From contig CANFHO010000021.1 in assembly GCA_947447005.1 (NCBI GenBank), positions 1-32,996 of the forward strand: DNA of 32,996 bases, in the 5' to 3' direction. Below are positions 9,454 through 19,810 of this stretch, in pieces; the first letter of the stretch is position 1, and every line of letters begins with the position of its first letter. A model generated the notes under the pieces. The model was given only the letters and a program-made list of their open reading frames with translations, was not told where the DNA came from and did no database searches. Both the position numbers and the translations under genes were made by a program. This DNA is from Chitinophagaceae bacterium (GTDB taxonomy: Bacteria > Bacteroidota > Bacteroidia > Chitinophagales > Chitinophagaceae).

Positions 9454-10010
9454 TGTCCAGGGCATTTATCGTTGCATTAAGAGAAGAGGTTAGTCATATG
9501 GAACAAATCAATGGTTGTCCCATTGTATTCAGTGGTGTGGGTAAGATCAATGCAGCTTTGGCGGCTTATGAACTCATCAGCATGGGGCATACAGAGATTA
9601 TCAATATTGGATCTTGCGGATCCAAGAAGCATCATTTGGGTGAAATCATTCAGGTTGGAAAAGTGTATCAGGATATCGACGCCACGCCCATCAGTCCTTA
9701 TGGCCTCACCCCATTTGAGGAGGAAAGTCATTTCATCGAATTGGATGATACATCTGCGCATAGTTGTTTTACAACGGATTATTTTTATGATCATTTGCAG
9801 ATGGATAAATATTCATCATCCTATATAAACATGGTAAATAGTTGTTCGGTGTTTGACATGGAGTTGTATGGCATTGCAAAAACATGCAAACGTTTTGGCG
9901 TAAAGCTTTCTGCATACAAGTGGGTTTCGGATGATGGCGATTTTTCGAAATGGGCTGAAAACTGTGAAATTTCAGCAAAGCATGTCATAGAAATGTTGGC
10001 AGGAAAATAA
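9453..10010 (+). CDS. 5'-methylthioadenosine/S-adenosylhomocysteine nucleosidase-like (phosphorylase superfamily)
   Basis: ORF listed from 9339 but the compact start MSRAFIVALREEVSH is at 9453; INIGSCGSKKHHLGEIIQVGKVYQD and VFDMELYGIAKTCKRFGVKLSAYKWVSDDGD match the MTAN fold. Confidence 0.75.
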   Translation: MSRAFIVALREEVSHMEQINGCPIVFSGVGKINAALAAYELISMGHTEIINIGSCGSKKHHLGEIIQVGKVYQDIDATPISPYGLTPFEEESHFIELDDTSAHSCFTTDYFYDHLQMDKYSSSYINMVNSCSVFDMELYGIAKTCKRFGVKLSAYKWVSDDGDFSKWAENCEISAKHVIEMLAGK

Positions 10011-10018
10011 TCTACTAT

Positions 10019-10441
10019 ATGATGAATCGTAATTGGAATAGAATCATTGTGTTTGTATTTATATTGTTTGTACTCATGTCATGTGCAAAGAGTCCTTTTG
10101 CCAAAAATGGAAATGCCTTGAAAGGTACCTGGGTATGGGTGAGAACTGATGGTGGCTTTGCCAATCACATTCATGACACCCCTGCATCTACAGGCAAGAA
10201 TATCAAGTGGGTATTTGGTTCTGCGAATTCATACAAAATCTATCATGGAGATACCTTGTTTTCAGGCGGTACATACCAGCTTGTTCAGAAGGAATGCATT
10301 CATGATCATACCATGAAAAAGGTGATTGATTTTTCAACCCCCACCGATCAGGATATGATGATTGAAAGTCAAAATGGAAAAACAATCATGCTCTCTGATG
10401 AATTGTATGATGGGTTGGGAAGTGAGTTTGTGTTGAAATGA
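10019..10441 (+). CDS. Putative lipoprotein, unknown function
   Basis: 140 aa, hydrophobic N-terminus followed by lipobox-like FVLMSC. Confidence 0.6.
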   Translation: MMNRNWNRIIVFVFILFVLMSCAKSPFAKNGNALKGTWVWVRTDGGFANHIHDTPASTGKNIKWVFGSANSYKIYHGDTLFSGGTYQLVQKECIHDHTMKKVIDFSTPTDQDMMIESQNGKTIMLSDELYDGLGSEFVLK

Positions 10442-10454
10442 GTTATGAATAATC

Positions 10455-10883
10455 TCATTGCTTTTCAGCGAGGATCATTTTCACTGCTTCTTTAGAAGTG
10501 ATTACAGGAAGTTTACTGTGTTTATATCCTTTTAAATCGCGTGTTATGATGGCCAGTATTTTTTCATGTGTAAGTGCCGACTGATATTGGATCGCGTCTT
10601 CCAGGTCTTTAAAGTCAGAATCTAGTGATTGCTCAATGATCTTCTTGTTTGCATCAATCATTGAAGTTAAATCTGTAATCTCTTTAATCAGTTTTATACA
10701 TCGAGGATGAGTCAATTGTTGCCTAAGAATGTAATAGATATTGTTGATGGAAATAGCAGAGATATGCAATTTAATTTCATTTTGCGCGGCCCATTCAAAC
10801 AGCATAGCCGCACTTTCTGAAAATGGTTTTCTATCTGCCAATAAGTCGATCAATATATTGGTATCGAGGAAAAAGTGCTTCAT
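10455..10883 (-). CDS. PIN-domain toxin (VapC-like)
   Basis: FFLDTNILIDLLADRKPFSESAAMLFEWA N-terminus with LDTNILIDL acidic motif; DLEDAIQYQSAL and ITRDLKGY downstream acidic positions; overlaps the upstream antitoxin by 4 bp. Confidence 0.85.
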   Translation of the reverse strand: MKHFFLDTNILIDLLADRKPFSESAAMLFEWAAQNEIKLHISAISINNIYYILRQQLTHPRCIKLIKEITDLTSMIDANKKIIEQSLDSDFKDLEDAIQYQSALTHEKILAIITRDLKGYKHSKLPVITSKEAVKMILAEKQ

Positions 10884-11128
10884 TTACTGAACTTTTTATG
10901 AAGGATTCTCCCTAATTCAGCTTTGTAATCAAAATCTTTTGAAAGCTTTATTACACCTCTAAGACCAGAAATTTTTTTGCTGGGAATTCCATATTCTTTC
11001 GATGAGTCCGATAATGTCTTGAGATAGGTCTCTACAACATCGGATAAGCTGCGTCCCTGCTCCTGGGCGTATTTCTTGGCAGATTGGATAACTTCTCCTT
11101 CAATCGTCAATGTTAATTTAGTGACCAT
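10880..11128 (-). CDS. Ribbon-helix-helix antitoxin (DUF6364-like, VapB-like)
   Basis: Listed ORF starts at 11191, but the family-like start is MVTKLTLTIEGEVIQSAKKYAQEQGRSLSDVVETYL at 11128; located directly upstream of the PIN toxin. Confidence 0.8.
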   Translation of the reverse strand: MVTKLTLTIEGEVIQSAKKYAQEQGRSLSDVVETYLKTLSDSSKEYGIPSKKISGLRGVIKLSKDFDYKAELGRILHKKFSK

Positions 11129-11161
11129 ACACGTGTGAATTGATATATAAAGATACGTGTA
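11128..11161. promoter_or_regulatory. Candidate TA operator: TACACGT-N20-ACGTGTA inverted repeat containing ACACGTGT palindrome
   Basis: Perfect 7-bp inverted repeat at 11128-11134 and 11155-11161, plus the 8-bp palindrome ACACGTGT (11129-11136), immediately upstream of the antitoxin start. Confidence 0.5.
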
Positions 11162-11209
11162 ATATATCCTACTGGTATGTGAAAAAAACAAATTAATAGC
11201 AGATTTTTC

Positions 11210-14200
11210 TCATCTAATGATGGTTATATACCCCGCCATGGGCTTTCTTCCATTTTTAGGATCTATTGCAAAATAGTAAGTGCCGGATGGAACTTGAATA
11301 CCATCTAAAGTTCCATCCCATGGTTTGGAATAACCTTTGTTGGAAAATATGCGCTGCCCAGTGGTGGTATAAATTTCAACAATACAATCAGGATATTGAT
11401 CAAGGTATTTTATTTCCCAGGTATCATTGACTCCATCACCATTCGGCGTAAACGTATTCGGTGGTTTTGGTAAGGTTAGTGATATGATGTATACAGTATC
11501 CCTGCTGATACAACCACCTCTTCCTGTCACTTCCAAATAGTAATACATGTTTTCTTTGGGCTTGATAATGACCGGTCTTAAAATATTAGTAGCACTGAGA
11601 AAGGTGGAAGGTGTCCAATTGTATTTTATGACTCTCCCGGTAACGGAAGATTGAATATTCTTTTGTCCATCATCTAATACAGCCAGATCAGGGCCTGCAC
11701 TTACTTTGGGATATGCAAATATCTCCATTTGTTTTTTTACAGTGTCTGAATAACATCCAAGATCAGATTGTGTATACAATGAAATTGAATATATACCTGG
11801 CGAATTATACAAATGTGTCAGCTGTTGAGTATTGTCAATTGTCTTGTCGCCCAAATCCCAAAACCATTTTGTTATTATTCCATCTTTCGATTTACTTGTA
11901 TCCTTAAAATGCATGAGATCTCCAATACATAAAGAATCTTCGCTGCTGAATCCCGCTTTGGGTTGATCTAATATACCACTGAAAGATTTCATAGTAGAAT
12001 CTAAACATCCATTGTTGCTGGTGGCAATGAGTTTTACTGTATAGCTTCCTTTAGAGTAGAAATTATGAACACCATCCTTCAGTACTGATGAACTTTTGTT
12101 GTTTGCATCCCCGAAATCCCACAGGTACGTCATCAATCCTACGCTTGCATCTGGTATATTAGTCGAATTTGAAAAAGTTGCTTTGCCTTCAGGCAAACAA
12201 ACAACGGGAAGGCCAAAATCAATGATTGGTAATGGGTGGATGACTAGCGGACTTTGTTTTTGAAGACTTCTGCATCCATTATTCGTCTCAACCACAAGGT
12301 TTACATTGTAATTTCCATAGTTGCTAAATATATGTGGAAGTGGATTTTCATTTGTCAGCACTTGAGTGTTTGTTCCATCATTGAAGCTCCAAATCCACTT
12401 TGCAATGGTTCCAGCATTGGCATTAGAACTGCTTGTAAATGTAATGGCATTTTTTTCGCAATCTATATTTGTAAAAGAGAAATCTGCAGTGGGACTTGGC
12501 CATACAACAATAGATGATGTAGCGGAATCCTTACAAACACTGAGGTTTGATTTTACCAGATATTTTATTGTATGAGAACCTGCGCCAGCTGCTGGGGGGT
12601 TGAATAATCCTGATGCATTTACACCTAAGCCACTGAATGTAACAGAACATGGAACAAGCGGATCAAATGTAGCTTCTGTAATTTGTCTTGCTGTTGCATC
12701 AACACAAATACCTGGCATCAGGTTGAAATTCGCTTTGGGAGTGGCATTCAGCACTACACTTTGTGTGAGTGTCTTGCTGCAGGATAAGGCTGAACCCGAG
12801 AATGCTTGAAGACTGATATTGATGGTTCGGTTGGCAGGAGATAGAAAATTATTGTATTTGAATGCATACACTTTACCTATATAAGGTTCTTCATCAACAG
12901 TTTTTAGTGAAGGGTCATTTTGGTCCCAAAATATTTCAAGTCTTGTTACATTGTCGAAATCAATCGTTGAATTATTTACAATTCGAATGGAGTCATTGCT
13001 ACACAGCGATGTAGGGTTTACAATATTAAATGCAGGTATTGGGTTAGCTCCGTTTACTTTGAAATTCTGATTGATTGTACTGATGCATCCTCTGGAATTT
13101 ACGGTAAGTTTTACCACATATTTATTGGCTTCGTGATATTGTACAATCGGATTTTTTACGGTCGTACTAGAAAATGAAACAGTAGGTCCATTTGCGACAG
13201 GTGTTGTGCCGGCATTAAAATCCCATAAGTATGTGAAACCTGTATATCCATCAGGACTTTTTGTAGTATCTATAAACTGAGATGCATTGTCATTCTGACA
13301 TACTTCAGGATTGATAAAGCCGGCTATAGGATATGGATTCACATTGAATGAAACCAACCTGAACGTATCGCTGATGCAGCCTGAATTAGATTCAACAACG
13401 AGTTTAACTATTTTGCTTCCGTAGGAACCATAGGTGGCTGATTGTATGGCATTGGTTGTTTTTTCGTCAAATCCATTTCCATTATCTAGGTCCCATCTCC
13501 ATTTTACAATATTTCCTGAAACAATAGTAGAAGCATCTGTAAAATTAATTGCATCATTGACACATCTTATGGAAGGGATTGTATATGCAGCGATTGGTTT
13601 GGATGAAAGTGCTATTGTCTTGATGGTGGTATCTGAATAACATCCCAAAACCGACCTTACATTCAATTTTATCACCACATTTCCTGTTTCAGGAATGATC
13701 TGTGGTGTAATAAGGTTGCTATTCGTGGAGATTGCAAAACTGTTTCCGAAACTCCAGTTCCAGTGCACCCCCGCACCTGCAGGAGTTGTAATATTAACGG
13801 GACTCGAATTGCATCCATTGCCCGTAACTGTAAAATCTGCATTTGGTTTGTCGATATTCAGAACAATATCTTTGGTTGCATTTCCACAACCAATACCGAA
13901 AGTTGTGACTGTATAAGTGCCAACATTGATCGACTTGAATGGATCGATGATCAGTTCATCAGAATTGGATGTAAATCCGTTGGGCCCCGTCCAGCTGAAT
14001 GATGTTGCTTCCTTGTTAACAGCCTTGATGCTATAGGTAGTATTGTTGCACACAATGACGCTGCTGCTGAGATCATTGATTGGGTCGTTCGGATTTTTCA
14101 GTTGAACGGAGTTTGTGCTGAAATCCGAGAAGTATCCATAGCGTGTGGTGGATGAAGTATTTCCCTGGATGACTCCCACATGAAATTTCCCTCCAGCATT

Positions 14201-15463
14201 TTCAATGGTTACATTAGAACCACCAGCTGCAAAGCTGCTTGGGATGCTGATTCTGGCTTGCATCCAATCTGAATTTCCTACAACCGCTACAAAGTTGGAT
14301 GCTCCCAATATGGCAGGATTCCCATTTACCAAAAAAGTATTGATAATATCTTTCGGTGCTAATACATTCAAATAAAATTCTTCTGTGGATGATGCCCTGG
14401 TTAGGTTGACTCGTTGTGATCCAGTGCATTTGATGGAAGGGATGACTGCCGCACCAATTTCACAACCAAAGCCACTCATGTGCAACAGATGAGAAGGTCC
14501 ACTTGTTTCTATATAACAGGATTCATCATACAGCATACCCGTATAATATTCTCCTATATTCAGGGTAGCCACCTGTGCTCCATTTAATTTTACTGTAACA
14601 CCATTTGTAGTGGCAAAAACATAATAGTAATCAGGATTGCCACTGGTAAATCTTCCTTTAACTACAATAAATTCCTTTCCTGCCAAATCATCTGATATCA
14701 ATTGATCTCCGCCTGAATCAGCACATCCAGCACCCGGATATTGAAGCAAGTCTTCTTTGATAGACATGGATATTGGTTTGCTGGCTTTGACAATTGTACC
14801 ACCAGGACGCATGAAAGGTGTATTCGTTGCAGCCCTGCACATATAGGTTTGTCCCTTGTTTAAACTAACCGTAAATGCTTGTGCTGCAACATGTCCAACA
14901 AGATCATTTTTAGGCGTAATAGTGATTTGTGTATTATCCTCTGTGGCTACCAACACAAAGTCGTTTGTATTGGTGGTGGCTTCAGTTGCATTGGTACGAT
15001 TTGCAAAAAGCATATCAAAAGGTACAACGAAATTATTTCCGAGTGCATTCTTTCCTTTGAGTGCAAATATGTCGCCACTCCTTGTATTCACAACATCATA
15101 GTAGCATGATATTTTTTCGGTAGATCGAATCAGAAGCCCCTTATTCATGACCGTATTCACTTGGTCATTTTCGATATCTGTAATCAAACTGGTCAGATCA
15201 AATGATTGGGACGTATTTGCGCTGATGCTTGCAACAATTGGAATGAACAAAGGGTTTGCAGGTTGAGAGATTATGATATTGGCAGAAGCTGAACTGGCGG
15301 ATACACGCAAGAAGATGGGTCTGTCGGCTCCGGGCCCACTGGAAATGGTGCCATTTAAGTCGGGTGCAGCAAACCAAAAGCTTGTATCGGATTGTGCATG
15401 AACATCATGTTGAATGGTGTTCAGCAAAAAAAATAATATGGCAAGCCTCAACATTTTTCTCAT
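11210..15463 (-). CDS. Giant secreted protein: IgGFc-binding-like N-terminal domain, multiple PKD domains, T9SS type-B (gliding motility-associated) C-terminal domain
   Basis: 1417 aa; DTSFWFAAPDLN...DRPIFLRVSA N-terminus; repeated xWDFGD/WxWDLGD PKD motifs; NTFTPNGDGVNDTWEIKYLDQYP...EIYTTTGQRIF...WDGT...GTYYFAIDPKNG...GYITIIR. Confidence 0.88.
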   Translation of the reverse strand: MRKMLRLAILFFLLNTIQHDVHAQSDTSFWFAAPDLNGTISSGPGADRPIFLRVSASSASANIIISQPANPLFIPIVASISANTSQSFDLTSLITDIENDQVNTVMNKGLLIRSTEKISCYYDVVNTRSGDIFALKGKNALGNNFVVPFDMLFANRTNATEATTNTNDFVLVATEDNTQITITPKNDLVGHVAAQAFTVSLNKGQTYMCRAATNTPFMRPGGTIVKASKPISMSIKEDLLQYPGAGCADSGGDQLISDDLAGKEFIVVKGRFTSGNPDYYYVFATTNGVTVKLNGAQVATLNIGEYYTGMLYDESCYIETSGPSHLLHMSGFGCEIGAAVIPSIKCTGSQRVNLTRASSTEEFYLNVLAPKDIINTFLVNGNPAILGASNFVAVVGNSDWMQARISIPSSFAAGGSNVTIENAGGKFHVGVIQGNTSSTTRYGYFSDFSTNSVQLKNPNDPINDLSSSVIVCNNTTYSIKAVNKEATSFSWTGPNGFTSNSDELIIDPFKSINVGTYTVTTFGIGCGNATKDIVLNIDKPNADFTVTGNGCNSSPVNITTPAGAGVHWNWSFGNSFAISTNSNLITPQIIPETGNVVIKLNVRSVLGCYSDTTIKTIALSSKPIAAYTIPSIRCVNDAINFTDASTIVSGNIVKWRWDLDNGNGFDEKTTNAIQSATYGSYGSKIVKLVVESNSGCISDTFRLVSFNVNPYPIAGFINPEVCQNDNASQFIDTTKSPDGYTGFTYLWDFNAGTTPVANGPTVSFSSTTVKNPIVQYHEANKYVVKLTVNSRGCISTINQNFKVNGANPIPAFNIVNPTSLCSNDSIRIVNNSTIDFDNVTRLEIFWDQNDPSLKTVDEEPYIGKVYAFKYNNFLSPANRTINISLQAFSGSALSCSKTLTQSVVLNATPKANFNLMPGICVDATARQITEATFDPLVPCSVTFSGLGVNASGLFNPPAAGAGSHTIKYLVKSNLSVCKDSATSSIVVWPSPTADFSFTNIDCEKNAITFTSSSNANAGTIAKWIWSFNDGTNTQVLTNENPLPHIFSNYGNYNVNLVVETNNGCRSLQKQSPLVIHPLPIIDFGLPVVCLPEGKATFSNSTNIPDASVGLMTYLWDFGDANNKSSSVLKDGVHNFYSKGSYTVKLIATSNNGCLDSTMKSFSGILDQPKAGFSSEDSLCIGDLMHFKDTSKSKDGIITKWFWDLGDKTIDNTQQLTHLYNSPGIYSISLYTQSDLGCYSDTVKKQMEIFAYPKVSAGPDLAVLDDGQKNIQSSVTGRVIKYNWTPSTFLSATNILRPVIIKPKENMYYYLEVTGRGGCISRDTVYIISLTLPKPPNTFTPNGDGVNDTWEIKYLDQYPDCIVEIYTTTGQRIFSNKGYSKPWDGTLDGIQVPSGTYYFAIDPKNGRKPMAGYITIIR

Positions 15464-15555
15464 GGTGCACCCAGCAATCTTGGTCTAAACAAATTACGTA
15501 TAATAATTTGTTCCTTGAAAATTGAGATGAGGTATTATCAAGGAAAATCCTTTTG

Positions 15556-16308
15556 CTATTCTGTTTCTTTTAGTGTTGAGGAAGCCAATATCCATAAACA
15601 GATGGCGTATCCAAGCAGTATGCCAATATTTTGCAGTGTTTCATGCATATTTAGGTCATCAAAAACAATGTCTTGCAAAATATTATTAGCATAATTGAGG
15701 GGCAAGAGATGGGAAAAAATTTGAACAGGGTTAGGCAAGAGGCTAACATCTATCAGTAGTCCTGATAGGAATATGGATGGAAGAATCAGCAAGGGGATAA
15801 ATGGAAATACATGGCCTTCGCTTCTGGCAAAAGTTGATACAAAGATGCCTAACAATACGGATACTATTGCGAGAAGCCAGATCACAATGAAAATCAGTAT
15901 AATTTCTCCACTTGTAAAATCCAGATCGAATAACCAGATGGTTTCAGTCAAAACAATAACCGATTGAAGCGTTGCCAACCCAAAGTACCCCAAGGCATAC
16001 CCACCGATGATAGATGTTTTGTGAACCCCATTGATGAATAGCCTTTCCAGGGTTCCATCTTTTCTTTCTTGAACAAGTGCAATGGCGCATAAGATAAAGC
16101 AGAGGAAATGTACAATAAATGCTGAGATAGGTATTGCATAACGGGCAATGACAAATCCGGGTGTACTGCTGGTGATGGCATCAGCAAATAGTTTATAAAA
16201 GCCAATGATCACCAAGGGAGCAATGGTGGATAGTGCCAGATAGCGTTTATCCAGTATCAATTGTTTGATCACCCGTTTGCTAATTGTGGTAAGGTGTTTG
16301 GAGATCAT
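15556..16308 (-). CDS. ABC-2 type transporter permease
   Basis: Listed ORF starts at 16380; likely start MISKHLTTISKRVIKQLILDKRYL at 16308, adjoining the ATPase stop; six hydrophobic segments, QERKDGTLERLFINGVHKTSIIGGYALGYF. Confidence 0.85.
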   Translation of the reverse strand: MISKHLTTISKRVIKQLILDKRYLALSTIAPLVIIGFYKLFADAITSSTPGFVIARYAIPISAFIVHFLCFILCAIALVQERKDGTLERLFINGVHKTSIIGGYALGYFGLATLQSVIVLTETIWLFDLDFTSGEIILIFIVIWLLAIVSVLLGIFVSTFARSEGHVFPFIPLLILPSIFLSGLLIDVSLLPNPVQIFSHLLPLNYANNILQDIVFDDLNMHETLQNIGILLGYAICLWILASSTLKETE

Positions 16309-16309
16309 G

Positions 16310-17173
16310 CTATTCAGGAATTGTATTTTTATCAACCATGCGTAACACAATATCTTCGATGGTATCAGGATATAATTCAATTGAATGGATATCGGCTTCC
16401 AAGCCGAATGATTTCAATGTTTGAGCAAGGGCTGTAGGTTCAGATGAAATTTCCTGTTGCTCTTCTTTACCGTTTCTCTTGAATGAAAGGGTGGTGCGAC
16501 CTTTTTCGAGAATACCTTTGGGTGTATCCATTGCAATCAATTCGCCTCGGTTGAGAATGCATAGTTGATCACAGCGAAATGCTTCATCCATCAGGTGTGT
16601 ACTCACAACAATGGTTGTGCCATTTTCAGCAAGTTTTCTAAAAAGTTCCCATGATTGAATCTTGAGGTGAGGATCTACTGCTGCCGTTGGTTCATCCAGA
16701 AAAAGCAATTTGGGTTCATGTATCATGGCGCATGCAAGAGACACACGCTTTTTCATTCCGCCTGAATATGTTCTGACAGGATCTTCTGCACGATGTGTCA
16801 ATTCTGTGAACTCAAGAATGGATTGCACTTTGTTTTCAAGATCTTCCACCTCTTGAAGCTCTCCAAAAAAGCGGATATTATCTCGTGCACTCAGTTCTTC
16901 ATATACGGCAGAAAGCTGAGGCATATAGCCAATATGTTTTCTCAATTCAAATCTGTCTTTTATTGGATTTTTTCCGAGTACAGTAAGTAAACCACTGTCA
17001 GGTTCCAATGATCCGATCAGGGATCGAATGAGCGTGGTTTTTCCTGATCCATTCGGGCCCAGGAGTCCAAAAATTTTCCCTTCAGGAATATCCAGTGATA
17101 TTTTATTAAGCGCCTTGATTTCTCCATATGATCTGGAGATCTCTTTTACTACAATGGCGAAGGGTGAAGACAT
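16310..17173 (-). CDS. ABC transporter ATP-binding protein
   Basis: Walker A GLLGPNGSGKTTL, signature YSGGMKKRVSLACAM, Walker B LLFLDEPTAAVDP, STHLMDEA switch. Confidence 0.95.
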   Translation of the reverse strand: MSSPFAIVVKEISRSYGEIKALNKISLDIPEGKIFGLLGPNGSGKTTLIRSLIGSLEPDSGLLTVLGKNPIKDRFELRKHIGYMPQLSAVYEELSARDNIRFFGELQEVEDLENKVQSILEFTELTHRAEDPVRTYSGGMKKRVSLACAMIHEPKLLFLDEPTAAVDPHLKIQSWELFRKLAENGTTIVVSTHLMDEAFRCDQLCILNRGELIAMDTPKGILEKGRTTLSFKRNGKEEQQEISSEPTALAQTLKSFGLEADIHSIELYPDTIEDIVLRMVDKNTIPE

Positions 17174-17329
17174 TGAATCATTTTTTCGCTGATGTTACAT
17201 TGGTAATGTACTAAAAAACAGGGACACCAAGCATGACGATGATCATATTTGCTTTTGAGGGCAGAATAGAATAAGTTCAATCTTAGAAACAGGCTAATCG
17301 ATGTGTATTGGCAACTTGACTGGATTTGT

Positions 17330-18037
17330 TTAAAGTGTATTATACTTCATCACCAACTTTACCAAATCATCATTCTTTTTCAGATCAAGATTGTTTTCTT
17401 CTTTGAATTTGATCAGTTCTTTTCGTTTATCGATCAATATATCAAGTACTGCTTCTCGGTCTTTTTTCAGTCGGGTCATTTTACCATCGAAGAAGACATA
17501 TATGTTTTCTACAGTTTCAATGGTTCTGGATATTTCGCCTGATAATTCATTTTTATTTTCTGTTAGAAATTTGCTGATGGATTTCAGCAATACACATTTT
17601 CCATCTGCCAGTACCTGATAGAAATTATTAGGTGTAAGCAGATCTATTTTGGGGAAACCTGTTCTGAAGGTGAGATCAGGAGATGTGCTTCCAAGTGTAG
17701 TATAGTATGCAATTTCTTTGACGGAGCCATTGCCAAGTATTCCCACCTTTCCTTCACTCGACATGAATATCATTTGTTGACTGAGAAAATCGATCTTGGT
17801 TTTGACATGATGAAATTTTCTGCCATCATTCAACACAACATCTGAAAGTGTATATGCATCATTGTTGTAGATCGAACCTGTATAATCGCCATACTTGTTT
17901 TCAAAGGGGCGACCATTTACATCTGTAATGAATATTTGATCTGACCATTTCCCTGGTACAACAACGCCATTGCTTTGTGCATGTATGGTGTATGTAGAAA
18001 GAATCAGGCAAAATGAAAACGTGATGAATTTTCTCAT
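17330..18037 (-). CDS. Secreted protein of unknown function
   Basis: 235 aa with signal peptide MRKFITFSFCLILSTYTIHAQ; charged helical C-terminus. Confidence 0.6.
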   Translation of the reverse strand: MRKFITFSFCLILSTYTIHAQSNGVVVPGKWSDQIFITDVNGRPFENKYGDYTGSIYNNDAYTLSDVVLNDGRKFHHVKTKIDFLSQQMIFMSSEGKVGILGNGSVKEIAYYTTLGSTSPDLTFRTGFPKIDLLTPNNFYQVLADGKCVLLKSISKFLTENKNELSGEISRTIETVENIYVFFDGKMTRLKKDREAVLDILIDKRKELIKFKEENNLDLKKNDDLVKLVMKYNTL

Positions 18038-18078
18038 ATCCGATGTTTATGTGAAATTACAGCATACTATATAAAAAA

Positions 18079-18105
18079 CAAGACCCCGGGGTTGCCGGGG
18101 TCTTG
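18079..18105 (-). terminator. Intrinsic terminator downstream of susD-like gene
   Basis: CAAGACCCCGG (18079-18089) / CCGGGGTCTTG (18095-18105): perfect 11-bp GC-rich stem, 5-nt loop; on the - strand it is followed by TTTTTT (complement of 18073-18078). Confidence 0.88.
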
Positions 18106-18130
18106 AAAATATCAAACTAAATGAGTTCTC

Positions 18131-19786
18131 TTATTTCTTTGGATTGCTTGTTGGAGCAGATCCAGGATTTGCTGGGTTGTATGCCAACTCATTGTCTGGA
18201 ACATCCCAATAATCAAGGTATCCATAAACAATGGTAGCATTTGTACTTACAGTACCAGTGTAAGAAATTACAGTACAGCCAGTACGAGCTTTATCTGGAG
18301 CAATGATGTCCCAACGACGGGCATCCCAGAAAGAAAGTCCTTTGAAGATCAAGGCAATCCTTCTTTCGCTTCTCAACTCTTCATACGCTTGAGCTTGTGT
18401 AAGGCTTGTGCTCAATGGAGCAAGTCCAGCACCTTGATAGGTACGAACTGCATCGATGGATGCAACACCTTGAGCAATCTGACCAGTCATGATCAAGGCT
18501 TCCGCCTTCATCAATTCATTCTCTTCGTATGTTGCAGCGATAGAGATTTCGTTTGCCCCGGTTGTTTGGTTAGACCAACTAACAACACCTGTAAGAGGAA
18601 CAACTCCAGTTGCGCCATTGTTACGAACTGAGTAACGGGTATTGAACACATTACCACGGTCTGTATTGAACAAAGCCACGCTTGACAAGGTAAGTACGTT
18701 GTTGTCTTTACGCTTGTCTCCAGTTCTGAAATCTTGTATCAAACGCTCACTGAGTTTGTATGTATTGGTTGTTGCACCAGCAGAGTTTTGTGCTGTTTTA
18801 TCAGCTACTGTACTCTCTATAAAGCTACCATTTACATCTGTGCGGGCTGTGAAGATCAAATCAGTTGAGTTCACACCGTTGTTGGTCAATGAAAGCACAT
18901 TTGCCCAATCAGATGCAGTCATCTCAGACTTCAACTTATTAACCAGGATGTTGCGGGCTTTCATGGTGTTGATGCTGCGAATCCATGATGCTGTAGACAA
19001 CACACCACCTTTTCCTTTTACAAGAAAAGCTGGGATCAACTTACCCAGTGTTGCTGTGTAATCAGCAGCAGACGTAGAAGCATTGATGGCTGCAATGGCC
19101 TTATCATAGTTTGAGTTAGACTCAGCAATGATAGCTTCTTTGCTTACATAGTTACCGTTGGTTGTAGAAGCAGAGGTAGATGCATTTTGAATGATACCGG
19201 CATAGTACTGAGAGCCAATATAGCTATATGCAAATCCTTTCCACCAGTAAGCCCATGCCTGGAGGGTTGCTTTCTTTGTAGAAGCACCTGCACCAGTGAA
19301 GGTGATTTTATTTGAAATTTCAAGTACCGAGTTTGCAGCAGTGATCATGTTGTACATGTAAGACCACATGTAGTTGGTGGTATTGCTCACACCTTGTGCA
19401 TTCTGGTTTACATAGCGACACAATTCATACTGTGTTTTAGGATTGCTTGGGTTCAGAACAACTGTTCCGTTGTCGAGGGTAACCTTGTTAGGACAACCAA
19501 TCTGGTTCATGAAGGCATTGGCTGCCTCAGCACCGATGATGTCGCCTTGCAATTCCTGGAAACCAATGGTACCAGCCCAGAAACGGCCGTATACACCATC
19601 TGAGAATTTCAGGTCATAAAAACCATTCCTGTAAATGGAACCTTGCGCAAGTGCTATTACACCTGATTCATTCTCTGCACTCTGAGGAGTGGGAGAGTTG
19701 ATATTAGTGATATCGAGTTGCTTTTTACAAGCGGTAAAGCCGATGGTAAGCAACAGGACAAGCGATAATATTTTGTTTCGTTTCAT
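18131..19786 (-). CDS. SusD/RagB family nutrient-binding outer membrane lipoprotein
   Basis: Lipobox LLTIGFTACKKQLD; EENELMKAEALIMTGQIAQGVASIDAVRTYQGAG; YEELRSERRIALIFKGLSFWDARRWD; paired with SusC. Confidence 0.93.
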   Translation of the reverse strand: MKRNKILSLVLLLTIGFTACKKQLDITNINSPTPQSAENESGVIALAQGSIYRNGFYDLKFSDGVYGRFWAGTIGFQELQGDIIGAEAANAFMNQIGCPNKVTLDNGTVVLNPSNPKTQYELCRYVNQNAQGVSNTTNYMWSYMYNMITAANSVLEISNKITFTGAGASTKKATLQAWAYWWKGFAYSYIGSQYYAGIIQNASTSASTTNGNYVSKEAIIAESNSNYDKAIAAINASTSAADYTATLGKLIPAFLVKGKGGVLSTASWIRSINTMKARNILVNKLKSEMTASDWANVLSLTNNGVNSTDLIFTARTDVNGSFIESTVADKTAQNSAGATTNTYKLSERLIQDFRTGDKRKDNNVLTLSSVALFNTDRGNVFNTRYSVRNNGATGVVPLTGVVSWSNQTTGANEISIAATYEENELMKAEALIMTGQIAQGVASIDAVRTYQGAGLAPLSTSLTQAQAYEELRSERRIALIFKGLSFWDARRWDIIAPDKARTGCTVISYTGTVSTNATIVYGYLDYWDVPDNELAYNPANPGSAPTSNPKK

Positions 19787-19810
19787 ATCGTTTGATTTAT
19801 AGAGTTAAAA

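Noticed and set aside
10437-10459. AATGAG/CTCATT hairpin between convergent lipoprotein and toxin genes
   Set aside because: Six-bp low-GC stem with an 11-nt loop; too weak to call a terminator.
11713-15109. Many 60-90 aa + strand ORFs opposite the giant - strand gene
   Set aside because: Short, overlapping, without recognisable motifs; typical shadow ORFs of a long real CDS.
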